This document shows, one piece after another, positions 1 through 10,200 of a DNA stretch of 64,000 bases. Within the stretch, counting starts at the first letter, position 1; each line of letters begins with the position of its first letter. The stretch is taken from assembly GCA_041737835.1 (NCBI GenBank), contig JBGSQY010000040.1. One strand, written 5' to 3'. This DNA is from Bythopirellula sp041737835. Its GTDB lineage: Bacteria > Planctomycetota > Planctomycetia > Pirellulales > Lacipirellulaceae. The position numbers and the translations under genes were made by a program. The notes under the pieces are model-generated. The model searched no databases, was not told where the DNA came from, and saw only the letters and a list, made by a program, of their open reading frames with translations.

Positions 1-37
1 CGCGCACGACGGCAGCAATAAATTTCTGCATGAGAAT

Positions 38-943
38 TTAACCGTTCTGGAATTCCTCGCCCACGATGACATTCAACGCTGCCGGCAAGCAGCGGAATGA
101 AATCGGTTGCTCATCGACAATGTCACCATCCAAAGAGAATTTAACAGGGGGTTGTGATTTCAACGCAATATGTCGGGCCTGTCGGTAAATGACCTGATTG
201 GAATCAATATAGTCGTCGAACAAATACCGAGCTGACAAGTCTGCAAGGTCAATCATTGTGCCCGACTGGATGATTACCAAGTCCAGCAAACCGTCGTTTA
301 ACCGCGCCTGGGGAGCGACTTCCACGCGACCAGCGGATGTTTTCCCATTGGCGACAAGGAGATTCCACACAGAGTAGTCCTGCGGCTCGGCACCGTCGAT
401 GCTTATCGTCGTATCAAAGCTCTTCAGATCGTTGAGAATACTCACTGCCCCCCTGATGTAACAGAGTGCTCCCCAGCGTTGCTTCATCTCCGCGGTGATT
501 GCTTCAGTCACACGATGGCTATTACCCCCGGTAGCAATGTTTGCAAAGCGAGTCGTCAGCGATTCTGTCTCCAGTTCAACCACGTCAACAGCTTGAACAC
601 GGCGATTTTGCAGCGTTTCCCAGGCTAATTCTGGGTCGTTCGAAATCGCCAGTGACGCACACCAATCGTTGGCCGTGCCAAGGGGTAAGACGCCGAGAGT
701 GACATCATTCGGCGCTGTGCTTAATCCATTGATCACCGAATTCACCGTGCCATCACCACCAGCAGCGATAATCAACTTGGTTCCTTGCTCGCAGGCGATT
801 CTCACTTTTGCTTGAGCATCGGTGGCGGAAGTGGGCTCATAAATCGTCACTTCAGGATGATCGATGAATTTTTGGCGAATCGCCACAGCTTGCTCGATTG
901 ACCCTGCATTCGGATTCCAAATAACAAGTGTGTTTTTATCCAT
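38..943 (-). CDS. Diacylglycerol kinase family lipid kinase (YegS/DagK-like)
   Basis: The 301-residue product carries the two hallmark motifs of the diacylglycerol/sphingosine kinase catalytic domain: GGDGTVN at about residues 62-68 for nucleotide binding, and PLGTANDW at about 87-94. The N-terminal VIWNPNAG stretch is the usual first strand and loop of this fold. Enzymes of this family phosphorylate a lipid such as diacylglycerol or a related alcohol, at the inner face of the membrane. Length fits a stand-alone bacterial family member (about 300 residues). It has no signal peptide or clear transmembrane segment. It is divergent from the next gene, so it is probably transcribed alone or with genes beyond the window start. 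The exact lipid substrate cannot be told from sequence. Confidence 0.9.
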   Translation of the reverse strand: MDKNTLVIWNPNAGSIEQAVAIRQKFIDHPEVTIYEPTSATDAQAKVRIACEQGTKLIIAAGGDGTVNSVINGLSTAPNDVTLGVLPLGTANDWCASLAISNDPELAWETLQNRRVQAVDVVELETESLTTRFANIATGGNSHRVTEAITAEMKQRWGALCYIRGAVSILNDLKSFDTTISIDGAEPQDYSVWNLLVANGKTSAGRVEVAPQARLNDGLLDLVIIQSGTMIDLADLSARYLFDDYIDSNQVIYRQARHIALKSQPPVKFSLDGDIVDEQPISFRCLPAALNVIVGEEFQNG

Positions 944-1212
944 AACTCATATTGTTATGAAAATGCCATGCCGTCAGATATTCGAGAGCAAACAGTGGCT
1001 TTTTCTCGAAGTTGCAGAGTTTCTGGTCGTCGTGAAACCAACTATTGGTTTAAAGATGACCTTCTTTGAGATCATGTTCCAGTACTTCAGTAAATCACCA
1101 GGTATATCCCATGAAACAGGTTGATATTAACGTCGGCATAATAAATGCAATATTTGTATATAGATTCTCCACTTCGTCCAGTTAGCTTAAGTCCAAATGA
1201 AAGGCACGCGAA

Positions 1213-3042
1213 ATGTCAACCGTTTGTGAGCCGAACAATCGCCAGACCACGAAGGAAATTCAGACCGTGAAAGTTGAAGGAATGGGATGCATACTTCACG
1301 AGGAGGGTGTTGCATTTAGAGTTTGGGCTCCACACGCTGAGAGCGTCAGCGTGATTGGCACTTTCAATGAATGGAAGGAGACTGCCAATGTCCTCGAAGC
1401 TGAGGCTAACGGACATTGGTATATCAATGTTCCTGAAGCAAAGATTGGCGACGAGTATCGTTACGTCATTATCAATGGTGACCAAAAACTCAGTCGCATT
1501 GACCCCTACAGCCGTGAGGTGACAAATTCGATCGGCAACTCGGTTGTGCATGATCCTGAATTCGATTGGGAAAGTGACGATTTTACGATTGCCGCTTTCA
1601 ACGAACTCATTATCTATGAAATGCACGTCGGAACATTCAATCGCTCCCGACCTAATGTACCCGGCACCTTTGAACAAGTAGCTCATAAGCTGGATTACTT
1701 GCGGCGCTTGGGCGTCAATTGCATTCAACTCATGCCCACGGCAGAGTTTGCTGGGGATCTCTCTTGGGGTTACAATCCTGCCCATATCTACGCGGTCGAG
1801 AGTGCTTATGGCGGTCCCTGTGGCTTGAAGGAACTTGTCAAACGCGCCCATCAACATGGCATCGCGGTCATTTTGGACGTCGTTTACAACCATTTCGGAC
1901 CGAGCGATCTCGATATCTGGCAATTTGATGGTTGGAGTCAAGACGGCAAAGGGGGTATCTACTTCTACAACGACTGGAAATCAAGCACTCCTTGGGGAGA
2001 TTCGCGCCCCGATTACGGCCGCGCGGAAGTGCGTAGCTATATCCACGATAACGCCATGATGTGGCTCGAAGATTATCACATGGACGGTTTGCGTTATGAT
2101 ATGACGCTCTTCATGCGATCCGTAGACGGCGCACGCGAGCTACCAGAGGGTTGGTCGTTGGCGCAGTGGGTTAACCGCGAGACCCATTTCAAATATCCGC
2201 ACAAAATCACGATCGCTGAGGACTTGCAAAACAACGACTGGATGACCAAACCCGCCGACTGGGGCGGGGCAGGTTTTTCCAGTCAATGGGACGCTGGCTT
2301 CGTGCATCCGATTCGCAACGTTGTGCAACAAACGGAAGACCAATATCGATCAATGTTCGCGGTCCGTGATGCACTGTGCCATCGCTACAACTATTCCGCA
2401 TTCGAGCGAGTTATCTACAGCGAATCGCACGACGAAGTTGCCAACGGAAAAGCTCGTGTCCCATCGGAAATCGATCCCAAAGATCCTAAAGGTTGGTACG
2501 CACAGAAACGGTCTACGCTTGCGGCCTGCATGGTCTTCACGGCCCCGGGAATTCCGATGATCTTTCAAGGCCAAGAATTTCTCCGTAGCGGTTGGTTTGA
2601 TGACTCGCGCGGGATCGACTGGAGTGAAGAGAAAGACTGCGAAGGAATCGTTCGCCTGTACCGCGACCTAATTCGCTTACGGCTGAATAAAAAGGGTTTC
2701 ACTTCTGGACTGACGGGCCAAAAAATTGAATGCCATCACCTAAATGATAGTGACAAACTTATTGCATTCCGACGCTGGAAAGACGGAGGACAGGGCGACG
2801 ATACAATCATTGTCGCCAATTTCTCCAATAAGGCATGGGAAGACTATCGCATCGGCTTTGTGCGTGAGGGACATTGGCAACTTCGATTTAACAGTGATGC
2901 CAAATTCTATAGTGAAAATTTCGAAAACTTCAACTCTCATGATGTTCAAGCCGAAGCGGCTCCTTACGACGGCCTCCCCGCCAGCGGTGCAGTAAACATC
3001 GCCCCCTACAGCGTACTTATCTTCTCTGAGAACGTTTCTTAA
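1213..3042 (+). CDS. GH13 family alpha-glucan enzyme, 1,4-alpha-glucan branching enzyme-like
   Basis: A 609-residue protein with an N-terminal CBM48-like beta-sandwich (about residues 25-115, VRFRVWAPHAESV-like opening) followed by a GH13 TIM barrel. The four conserved GH13 regions are visible: DVVYNH (D222, H227), the nucleophile in GLRYD (D296), the acid/base in IAED (E336), and SHDE (H406, D407). This order is typical of glycogen branching enzymes (GlgB) and of related amylases. It is shorter than E. coli GlgB (about 730 residues) because the extra N-terminal module is missing. No signal peptide, so it should act in the cytoplasm on storage glucan. A small zinc-ribbon gene follows 25 bases downstream and probably shares its transcript. 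Branching versus hydrolytic activity is not decidable by eye. Confidence 0.87.
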   Translation: MSTVCEPNNRQTTKEIQTVKVEGMGCILHEEGVAFRVWAPHAESVSVIGTFNEWKETANVLEAEANGHWYINVPEAKIGDEYRYVIINGDQKLSRIDPYSREVTNSIGNSVVHDPEFDWESDDFTIAAFNELIIYEMHVGTFNRSRPNVPGTFEQVAHKLDYLRRLGVNCIQLMPTAEFAGDLSWGYNPAHIYAVESAYGGPCGLKELVKRAHQHGIAVILDVVYNHFGPSDLDIWQFDGWSQDGKGGIYFYNDWKSSTPWGDSRPDYGRAEVRSYIHDNAMMWLEDYHMDGLRYDMTLFMRSVDGARELPEGWSLAQWVNRETHFKYPHKITIAEDLQNNDWMTKPADWGGAGFSSQWDAGFVHPIRNVVQQTEDQYRSMFAVRDALCHRYNYSAFERVIYSESHDEVANGKARVPSEIDPKDPKGWYAQKRSTLAACMVFTAPGIPMIFQGQEFLRSGWFDDSRGIDWSEEKDCEGIVRLYRDLIRLRLNKKGFTSGLTGQKIECHHLNDSDKLIAFRRWKDGGQGDDTIIVANFSNKAWEDYRIGFVREGHWQLRFNSDAKFYSENFENFNSHDVQAEAAPYDGLPASGAVNIAPYSVLIFSENVS

Positions 3043-3067
3043 CACCATCTTATCGAAGGATACGATC

Positions 3068-3271
3068 ATGCTTGCGACTTCAGAATTTGCTATTGGAGAA
3101 CAGCCAGGCAATGGCTGTTATCGCTGCTGCAAATGCAATTCTTATGTGGCTCAGTTGTTGGGTCCCGAAGAGCAATTGCCACCTTGTGAAAATTGTGGTT
3201 CCGCTGGTGACGTGCGCTACAAGGCCGCAGACGGAGAAGCCTGCGATTCGCACGGTCCTGAGGAATGTTGA
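3068..3271 (+). CDS. Small zinc-ribbon protein
   Basis: A 67-residue protein with cysteine pairs CYRCCKC near residues 17-23 and CENC near residues 40-43, spaced as in a zinc ribbon, plus two further cysteines near the C-terminus. An AAGGA ribosome-binding site lies 8 bases before the ATG, which supports a real start. It follows the GH13 gene by 25 bases and is closed by a strong hairpin terminator, so the two form one unit. Similar small zinc-ribbon proteins are of unknown role; a regulatory or metal-binding role is possible. No function is assigned. Confidence 0.75.
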   Translation: MLATSEFAIGEQPGNGCYRCCKCNSYVAQLLGPEEQLPPCENCGSAGDVRYKAADGEACDSHGPEEC

Positions 3272-3299
3272 AACTTCGTTTCGACAACACAGTTAAAGC

Positions 3300-3326
3300 G
3301 GGGCATGCTATCAATGCCCCCTTTTT
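3300..3326. terminator. Rho-independent terminator, convergent
   Basis: A perfect 7-bp GC-rich stem (GGGGCAT at 3300-3306 pairing with ATGCCCC at 3314-3320) with a 7-base loop is followed by CTTTTT. It sits 28 bases after the zinc-ribbon stop and 4 bases before the stop of the convergent gene on the minus strand. It should terminate the plus-strand transcript. The minus strand has a weaker T-run. Confidence 0.8.
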
Positions 3327-3329
3327 AAA

Positions 3330-4409
3330 TCAATTCTTTGCTTCTGGAATTTCCTCTGTGTCCGCTTGAACAGCTGCTTGTGCATCAGGGTTTTGTGAGC
3401 GAATAAGCACCCAACCATCGATGACCTGAACATTGACGGGTAGAACCCCGTCTTCACCGGTTAAATCAACACCGGGAATACCAACATCCGGCAATTGTTC
3501 AGCTAGCCATGCCCCCGCATTATCGATTGCCTCTGGAATAGTCCCATCAGGTCTGGCAATGAGTGCGGTTTGAAACCAGAGCTCGGTATCACTCGGATCG
3601 ATGCCTTCTACTGGGCAAACCTTCGCAAGTGGCGATGCATCGCCACCAGCAAAACTGACGTTGATGCAATTCGAGCTCGTTGAAAACTGAACACCGGCGT
3701 CGTTCAATTTTGGCAAAATCACCGACATTAACGGGCGATTATCGATACGCTTGTTGAGTTTTGCAATCTGTTGATCGACGATTCGATTAACGTCGGCCAA
3801 TACCTGTTTGTCGGTATGCTCGCCGCTGATTCGCTCTGCCGTCGCATTGCACTCAATCGCACGCCGCGTGGCAATTCGGCTCACAAGCCGTCCTCGTAAC
3901 CCAGGCAACGAAGAATCTGCGCCCAAAGGGATGATCTTGGTACTACTTTCAATCGTACCGGGGGTGGTGACAAATTCCTCGCCATCAAATCGGACAATCT
4001 TCTTGGCAGTCCAAGTCGTGATTGATCGGGAATGGATAATCGCTGGTCCGTTGCGACCTACAGTGCGGGAATCCGTGGAACCAGAGATTTTCACGTTAAA
4101 CGAAGCATTATCTTGATCGGCCTTAGTATCAACGTCGGCCCGCCCTTTTGTATGGGCGGTTCCAGTGGCATGGGTGCCGAGAACAACTCGTGTTACAGGA
4201 GTGCGTTTATTGATGTCGCGCGCGAAAAGCTCTTCGAGGTAACGCTCGGAAACCCGCATTATCATTACGCCACGCAGTTCGATCTTTGGAACTTCAATCT
4301 CTTCAGAGGCATCCTGCTCCTCGGCAGCTGGCTGAGCAATAGATTGGGGGCTAAACGGTCTAATTGGCAGGAGTGTGAACAGCAACGTTAACAAGATGAC
4401 TCTACACAT
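3330..4409 (-). CDS. Secreted protein of unknown function
   Basis: The preferred start at 4409 gives 359 residues beginning MCRVILLTLLFTLLP, a good Sec signal peptide ending near the SIAQPAAE region; an upstream in-frame start would bury the signal. The mature part has an acidic linker (AAEEQDASEEIEVPK) and then a mixed alpha/beta region without a domain I recognise. Three cysteines are spread in the second half (NATAE neighbourhood, SSNCINV, AKVCPVEG). The C-terminus is acidic and low complexity. It is convergent with the zinc-ribbon gene and separated from it by a terminator. It reads like the long, family-specific exported proteins common in planctomycetes. No function can be proposed. Confidence 0.7.
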   Translation of the reverse strand: MCRVILLTLLFTLLPIRPFSPQSIAQPAAEEQDASEEIEVPKIELRGVMIMRVSERYLEELFARDINKRTPVTRVVLGTHATGTAHTKGRADVDTKADQDNASFNVKISGSTDSRTVGRNGPAIIHSRSITTWTAKKIVRFDGEEFVTTPGTIESSTKIIPLGADSSLPGLRGRLVSRIATRRAIECNATAERISGEHTDKQVLADVNRIVDQQIAKLNKRIDNRPLMSVILPKLNDAGVQFSTSSNCINVSFAGGDASPLAKVCPVEGIDPSDTELWFQTALIARPDGTIPEAIDNAGAWLAEQLPDVGIPGVDLTGEDGVLPVNVQVIDGWVLIRSQNPDAQAAVQADTEEIPEAKN

Positions 4410-4628
4410 AGTAATGAAGCCTAAGCTAAGGAAATGTTGCATTAATAAAAGAGAATTTGTTCCTAGATAGTAAATCAGCAAGGCGCATGCCATTAAGAAT
4501 TAACATTTTTCTAGTTGCGTCCAGATTACAGCGGAATGATTGCTTGGCACGGCAGATGCGTTTGGAAAACGCAGGACAGAATTTCCAAAAAAGTGATCCT
4601 CGAACATTTAAGAACGAAGAGGCGAATT

Positions 4629-5063
4629 ATGAAAAACTCGTATACCGATCAATTAATTAATGAGTTCCCAGCTGAAAAAAATGCTGCGTACTGGTGGGGT
4701 GAACATGAGCACAGCGCTAAAGCAGAGAGCGAAGAACCCATGCACTTGATAAGAGTTTCAGGGTCAGCTGAAATTGCCAAGCAAGCAATTGAGGCAGATC
4801 AATATGCACGGGAGTCACTGCCAACGGCAGCCAAGGAAGAGTTGGCTCACGATCTCGGCTACAAGAGTGCTCGGCATATGATGGAGCAGACGGAAATAGT
4901 TGCTCTGCCAACGGGATCGTACATGCATTTGACGATCGACTCTGACGGATTCTGGGTTGCCTGGAACGACAAGCCCAATTATGACTTACAACGCTTCAAT
5001 AGCAGACAACACGCGCTCACGTCTCTACACGAGGATGCGGGATCGATTGTTCTACAAAGCTAG
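4629..5063 (+). CDS. Hypothetical cytoplasmic protein
   Basis: A 144-residue acidic protein from the ATG at 4629; the reading frame is open for another 38 codons upstream, but that part is not protein-like, so the internal start was chosen. It has no signal peptide or transmembrane helix. Visible features are tryptophans in AAYWWGEHEH and FWVAWNDKPNYDL, and an amphipathic central helix. I do not recognise the family. Neighbours (an exported protein on the opposite strand, a GH3 enzyme 234 bases downstream) give no functional hint. The 234-base spacer to the GH3 gene shows no hairpin or repeat that stands out. Confidence 0.55.
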   Translation: MKNSYTDQLINEFPAEKNAAYWWGEHEHSAKAESEEPMHLIRVSGSAEIAKQAIEADQYARESLPTAAKEELAHDLGYKSARHMMEQTEIVALPTGSYMHLTIDSDGFWVAWNDKPNYDLQRFNSRQHALTSLHEDAGSIVLQS

Positions 5064-5297
5064 TCAAAGTACGGAAAAACGCTTCCAATGGATTACTCTG
5101 CAAGAATGAGACGGCACCGTGCATTGGTAATAGTTCAAAGCAGAAGTGAAAGGCTAGATATTTGGCTGATATTTCGTGTGATGACCTGAAAACCGGTTTA
5201 AGCCCTGTGCTTGCCCTGGATTTTTGTTGTTGAGATAGGCAAAATGGTGACTCTTCCTTATCCCCAATTTTCCTCTCAACCTTGACCCATTTCCAAT

Positions 5298-7169
5298 ATG
5301 CGATTTATTGCGTTTTTGCTCCTTGCCACAACATTAATACAAACACCTTCCTTGGTTTTCGCTGAAACCGGGACAGAATTAAAAAACTTTTCTGCTCATC
5401 AAGAGCAGGCCAGGATGTTTCTGGCAAGGATGTCGCTCGCCGAGAAGATTGGGCAAATGACTCAGGCCGAGTTAGGTCATCTCAAGGGTTACGATGAGAT
5501 CACGGAACTCTTCCTGGGCTCGATCCTAAGTGGCGGTAGTTCCGACCCCAAGGCGGGCAACGACCTCGCCTCTTGGACAGCGGCCGTTGAAGATTGTCAG
5601 GCCGCCGCACTCAAAACGCCACTCAAGATCCCACTCCTTTACGGCATCGATGCCGTGCATGGCCACAGTAATTTGTTAGATGCAGTCATCTTCCCGCATA
5701 ACATTGGCTTGGGTTGCACGCGGAATGCTGATCTCGTGCGCGAAGTAAATCGTATCACTGCCGACGAAATTCGGGCGAGCACAATCAATTGGAATTTTGC
5801 ACCCTGTGTCGCCGTGCCGCGTGATATTCGCTGGGGCCGCACCTATGAAGGCTTCTCTGAAGATCCCGAACTTTCTGGCAGGTTGGGTGAGGCGGCTGTA
5901 TTGGGTTTACAAGGCCACAACCTGAGCGACCCGACGCGAGTACTTGCCTGCGCCAAGCATTTCGTTGCCGATGGAGGAACAAAGGCCGAAATACGACTAG
6001 CCGATTGGGAGGGCTTCGGAGATGAAAAGCGACTACGTCTCGATCAGGGTAATGTTGATATCGATGAAATCACGTTAAGAGAAATCCATCTTGCACCCTA
6101 TCTACCGGCGATCGAAGCAGGCGCCGGGACGATCATGCCTTCGTACAGCAGCTGGAATGGCGTGAAATGCTCGGCGAGCAAAGAGCTGCTCACGGATATC
6201 TTGAAAGACGAAGTGGGCTTCGAAGGGTTTCTCATTTCGGATTACAACGCCATCGATCAAATCTCGAAAGACTACAAGGAAGCGATCAAGACCTCCGTGA
6301 ATGCGGGCATGGATATGTTCATGGTACCAGGAAAATATCGTGAATTTATCACCTTACTGACCGAATTGGTCAACGAAGGAGAAGTGCCTCTGGAACGAAT
6401 CGATGATGCCGTTCTGCGTATTCTTCAAGTAAAAGCTGCGATGGGATTGTTAGACCCAGGTGTGACGCTCACAGCGGATAAAGCATTACAAGAACAGTTC
6501 GGTTCGGAGGCCCATCGCAAAGTTGCGCGGCAAGCGGTCCGCGAGTCACTCGTTTTACTGAAAAACGACGAAAAAACCTTACCGCTTTCTAAAAACCTCA
6601 AGCATATTCACGTCGCGGGAGTCGCTGCTGACGACATTGGTATCCAATGCGGTGGTTGGACGATTGACTGGCAAGGCAAAGCAGGCGATGTCACCACGGG
6701 TGGAACGACATTGCTGGCCGCCTTACGCGAAAAATTGGGCGATAATGTTAAGGTCACATCTTCTACCGACGGCAGTGGTGCTGAAGGCGCCGACCTAATT
6801 CTTGCGGTGGTTGGAGAAATCCCTTATGCCGAGGGGGCTGGTGACGACGATGATTTGAAGCTTCCTAAAGCTGATCTGACGATGCTTGCCAAAGTCAGCG
6901 AGAGCAATATTCCAACGGTGGTTGTCCTTTATTCAGGCCGGCCATTGGATATCAGTGATGTCATTGGACAAGCTGATGCCTTCGTCGCTGCTTGGTTGCC
7001 GGGAACTGAAGGAGCCGGCATCGTGGACGTGCTCCTGGGAGACTACTCACCGACGGGCAAGCTCTCCTTCACTTGGCCTAAGTCCGCCGCACAAGAGCCA
7101 ATTAATGTCGGCGACGATGAATATGACCCACTGTTTCCTTTTGGCTATGGCTTGACCTACGACAAGTAA
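5298..7169 (+). CDS. GH3 family beta-glucosidase, exported
   Basis: A 623-residue protein with an N-terminal signal peptide (FIAFLLLATTLIQ, cleavage near VFAET), then a GH3 TIM barrel and the second alpha/beta sandwich. Motifs include AEKIGQMTQAE, GIDAVHGH, KHFVADGGT and the nucleophile context LISDYNAI (Asp at about residue 315). The C-terminal FPFGYGLTY is the standard GH3 ending. GH3 enzymes of this subtype release glucose from the non-reducing end of beta-glucans such as laminarin or cellobiose, in the periplasm. There is no fibronectin-like third domain, so it belongs to the shorter group. It converges on the large PVC/DUF1080 gene on the minus strand. Confidence 0.92.
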   Translation: MRFIAFLLLATTLIQTPSLVFAETGTELKNFSAHQEQARMFLARMSLAEKIGQMTQAELGHLKGYDEITELFLGSILSGGSSDPKAGNDLASWTAAVEDCQAAALKTPLKIPLLYGIDAVHGHSNLLDAVIFPHNIGLGCTRNADLVREVNRITADEIRASTINWNFAPCVAVPRDIRWGRTYEGFSEDPELSGRLGEAAVLGLQGHNLSDPTRVLACAKHFVADGGTKAEIRLADWEGFGDEKRLRLDQGNVDIDEITLREIHLAPYLPAIEAGAGTIMPSYSSWNGVKCSASKELLTDILKDEVGFEGFLISDYNAIDQISKDYKEAIKTSVNAGMDMFMVPGKYREFITLLTELVNEGEVPLERIDDAVLRILQVKAAMGLLDPGVTLTADKALQEQFGSEAHRKVARQAVRESLVLLKNDEKTLPLSKNLKHIHVAGVAADDIGIQCGGWTIDWQGKAGDVTTGGTTLLAALREKLGDNVKVTSSTDGSGAEGADLILAVVGEIPYAEGAGDDDDLKLPKADLTMLAKVSESNIPTVVVLYSGRPLDISDVIGQADAFVAAWLPGTEGAGIVDVLLGDYSPTGKLSFTWPKSAAQEPINVGDDEYDPLFPFGYGLTYDK

Positions 7170-7206
7170 GCAACTCTTCCCTTTAAGTGTCTTCTGCCAC
7201 TTACTG

Positions 7207-10200
7207 CTATTGAGCCACTGGGATCTGTGGGGTTGTGTCTGGTAGTATCTCGAGCTTGAAATTGCGGAATCGCACTTCCGTGGGACCACCTGAGTGTAGC
7301 TGCAAGGCAAAGATGCCGCGTCGCTTACCTTCGGGATCCTCTAAATCCACGCACAGGTTGCCATTAATCCAGGTTTGGATATGTGCACCTTCTGCACGGA
7401 TTTCGTACTTGTTCCACTGTCCATGAAGCGCGAATTGCTCGCCAGATTCTTTCCACAACAACTCACGGCCATGTTCCTCGTAGAGCTTGCCCCACCAATC
7501 ATGACCGATATCCGCCTGATAGCCGGCAACTTTTGTGAACCCCTTAATCGGTTGGCTGCGAAACTGTATCCCGCTGTTGCCAGCGTTGTCCTTTAGCATC
7601 ACTTCAACGGACAAATGAAAATCCTTGGCACTTAAGTCGCTAAGCAAAAACGAATTCTGCTCAAGACCTTCACTCCTACCGACGATTTCACCATTTTCAA
7701 CCGACCATAATTTTTCGTCGCCTTGCCAGCCAGTTAAATCTTGGCCATTAAAAATCAGGCCCGCATTGTTCTCGGCGGCCAACAGAGGAACTTGTTTTTT
7801 ACCTCGCAAGTATGCGAAGAGCGCCAGAATCTCGTCCTCAGTGAATTGAGCGAGTTGATTCTCCGGCATCATCGAAGATTCGCTAAGCATCCGCTCTTCA
7901 ATTTCTTCCTTGGGGACAATTAATGTCTCTGCAGTGCTGCGGATAGTCACCGATTTGTCATTTTCGGCAATGACGATACCCGTGATCACGCGCCCGGTAT
8001 CAGTGATGAGGACTGAAGTTTGATACTCCTTGGAAATCAAGGAGCTGGGATCCACGATATTGGTCAAGAGATATTCGGCGTCGGCTCGATTGGAACCCGT
8101 TAGATCTGGCCCTATATTGTTGCCCGCGCCGTAAAGGGTATGACACTGTTGGCACGTTCGGTTGAAGACTGCTCGCCCTAATTCGGAATCAGCCTGAGTC
8201 GCTTTTGCTGAAGCAAGTAATTTCCTGTAGTCAGCCATCAATTTTAGCTTGTCGGCGGCGGTCGTGCGAACTTGTCCCCAAATCTCTGTCAGCAGTTTGC
8301 TAATTTTCTCATTTTCAAGATTGTGCAATTGACGAACGAGATCCGCTGACAGATCAGATTTAGGAATTTGGCCCTCTTGAATAGCTTGCAGTAGTGCGAC
8401 GGCATATTCTGCTCGTGAAGACAACGTGGAAATCGCCTTTTGTTTTTCTCCGAGCGAGTAGTCTCGGTAAGCCGCTAAAACCGCTTGTGGTGTTGCTGGA
8501 TCATCGTAGAGCGCTAAACCATTGAGCGCGACGTCTCTCATTGAAGCCTCAGCAAGCAGCTTCTGCAAAGTTTTTACCAACTCAGGATCTTTAGCAGCCA
8601 ATAAGGCTTTAAGAGCTTCACGGCGTTTATTAAGGTCCGAATCTTTCGATTCGATCAACTCACGAAACGCAGCAAAAGCATTCACATCACCGAATTTGAT
8701 CCCGAGAGCAGTCGCCTGCGTGCGCAGGCTTTCATCCGTTGACTTAACTAATGCTTGATAAACGCTCGACCACTCATCGGGCGAATTGACAAGCCGCTGC
8801 CCTTCAAGGGCTTGTCGCATCGCCGCGATAACCGCCAACTGCTCATCGAGCTGTGTTGATTTGCCCAACGCAACAACTAAAGATGCTAAAACTTCCGGTG
8901 AATCCAAACTTGCCACACGTCGAAGCATAAAATCACGAACCTTTGGCAAGTTCTTGCCGCAGGAAAGGCCGAATTCTAGTGCACGCCTTGGATCGGCCTC
9001 CGCCAGCGGCTCAGCCGCATACCACACCATGAGCGATAAATTCTGATCTCCCGCGTCTTCACTATGGCTCGCCAATCCCGCAAGGATTTCCCAGCGACTC
9101 TCAAGCGGAAGGCGTTGAAGAGCGGAGGCAAGGTACAACCGCACCACGGGCGAAGGATCGTGATGAGCAAGTTCTGCAAGCTTTGTCAAAAACTCTGGAC
9201 TGGCAGAATCATCATCGAGAGCAGAACCGCCATCGAGCGCGAGCTGAATTGCCCAGCCACGGACATAAGGACTTTCATCGCCTAAGAATTCCTGAGATAA
9301 GGCCGCGTCAATCTTGCCGATCCCATGCAATGCCCAAATCGCTCGCAGTCGGCGAGTATCGTCTTCATTCGTTGTGGCGATCTCGATGAGTTTTTCTATA
9401 GCTTTGTTATCGATCTCGCGATCACCAACACGTTCCTGAAGAATGCGACGGGCATGGCGAACATACCAATTATTGTTATTCAGCATGGCCTCGGCCAGCT
9501 CCAAATCACTCCACGACTTGAGGTCAACTACAACAGGCTCTGAATCACCATAAACGATTTTATAAATGCGACCATTACTCCGATCATGCAAATCTCGATT
9601 GCCATCGTGACAGGCCTGCATGTCGTACCAATCGATAACATAAACTTGCCCATCAGGACCGTAACGAAAGTTGAGCATCTGCGAAGCTCGATCTTGCGTC
9701 AGCAGGAAATCGGGACCATGGCTCCCCACAAGTCCAGAACCGTGAGGCTTGACGATGTCGGTGTTCAAACGTTGGCCGTGAATGTTGTTCATCACGATCG
9801 CATTTCGATATTTCTCGGGCCAAGCTCCTCCCAAGTAAAACATGGCACCAGCGTGCGCGTGGCCTCCGCCGGCTTCATTGGACTTCGCATTCCCCGAGTG
9901 AGGTGTATCCCCGAGATAATGAAAGTGATCTGCAATCGTTTTGATATCGTCATAAGTGAAACGATTGAAATGCTCACCGGCTTGGCGATGGTAGCGGCCC
10001 CCTTGGATGATGTGAAACAAATGAGGAATCACACAAGCTGTGACAACCGCTTGCCCATGATCGTTGAAATCGATTCCCCAGGGATTGCTCGTCCCGTTAG
10101 CAAAAACTTCAAACTTATGTCGCGTGGGATGATACCGCCAAATCGCCGCGTTGAGCGGCACGCGATCTTTCGGCAAGCTTCCTGGCTTACCAACGAGAGA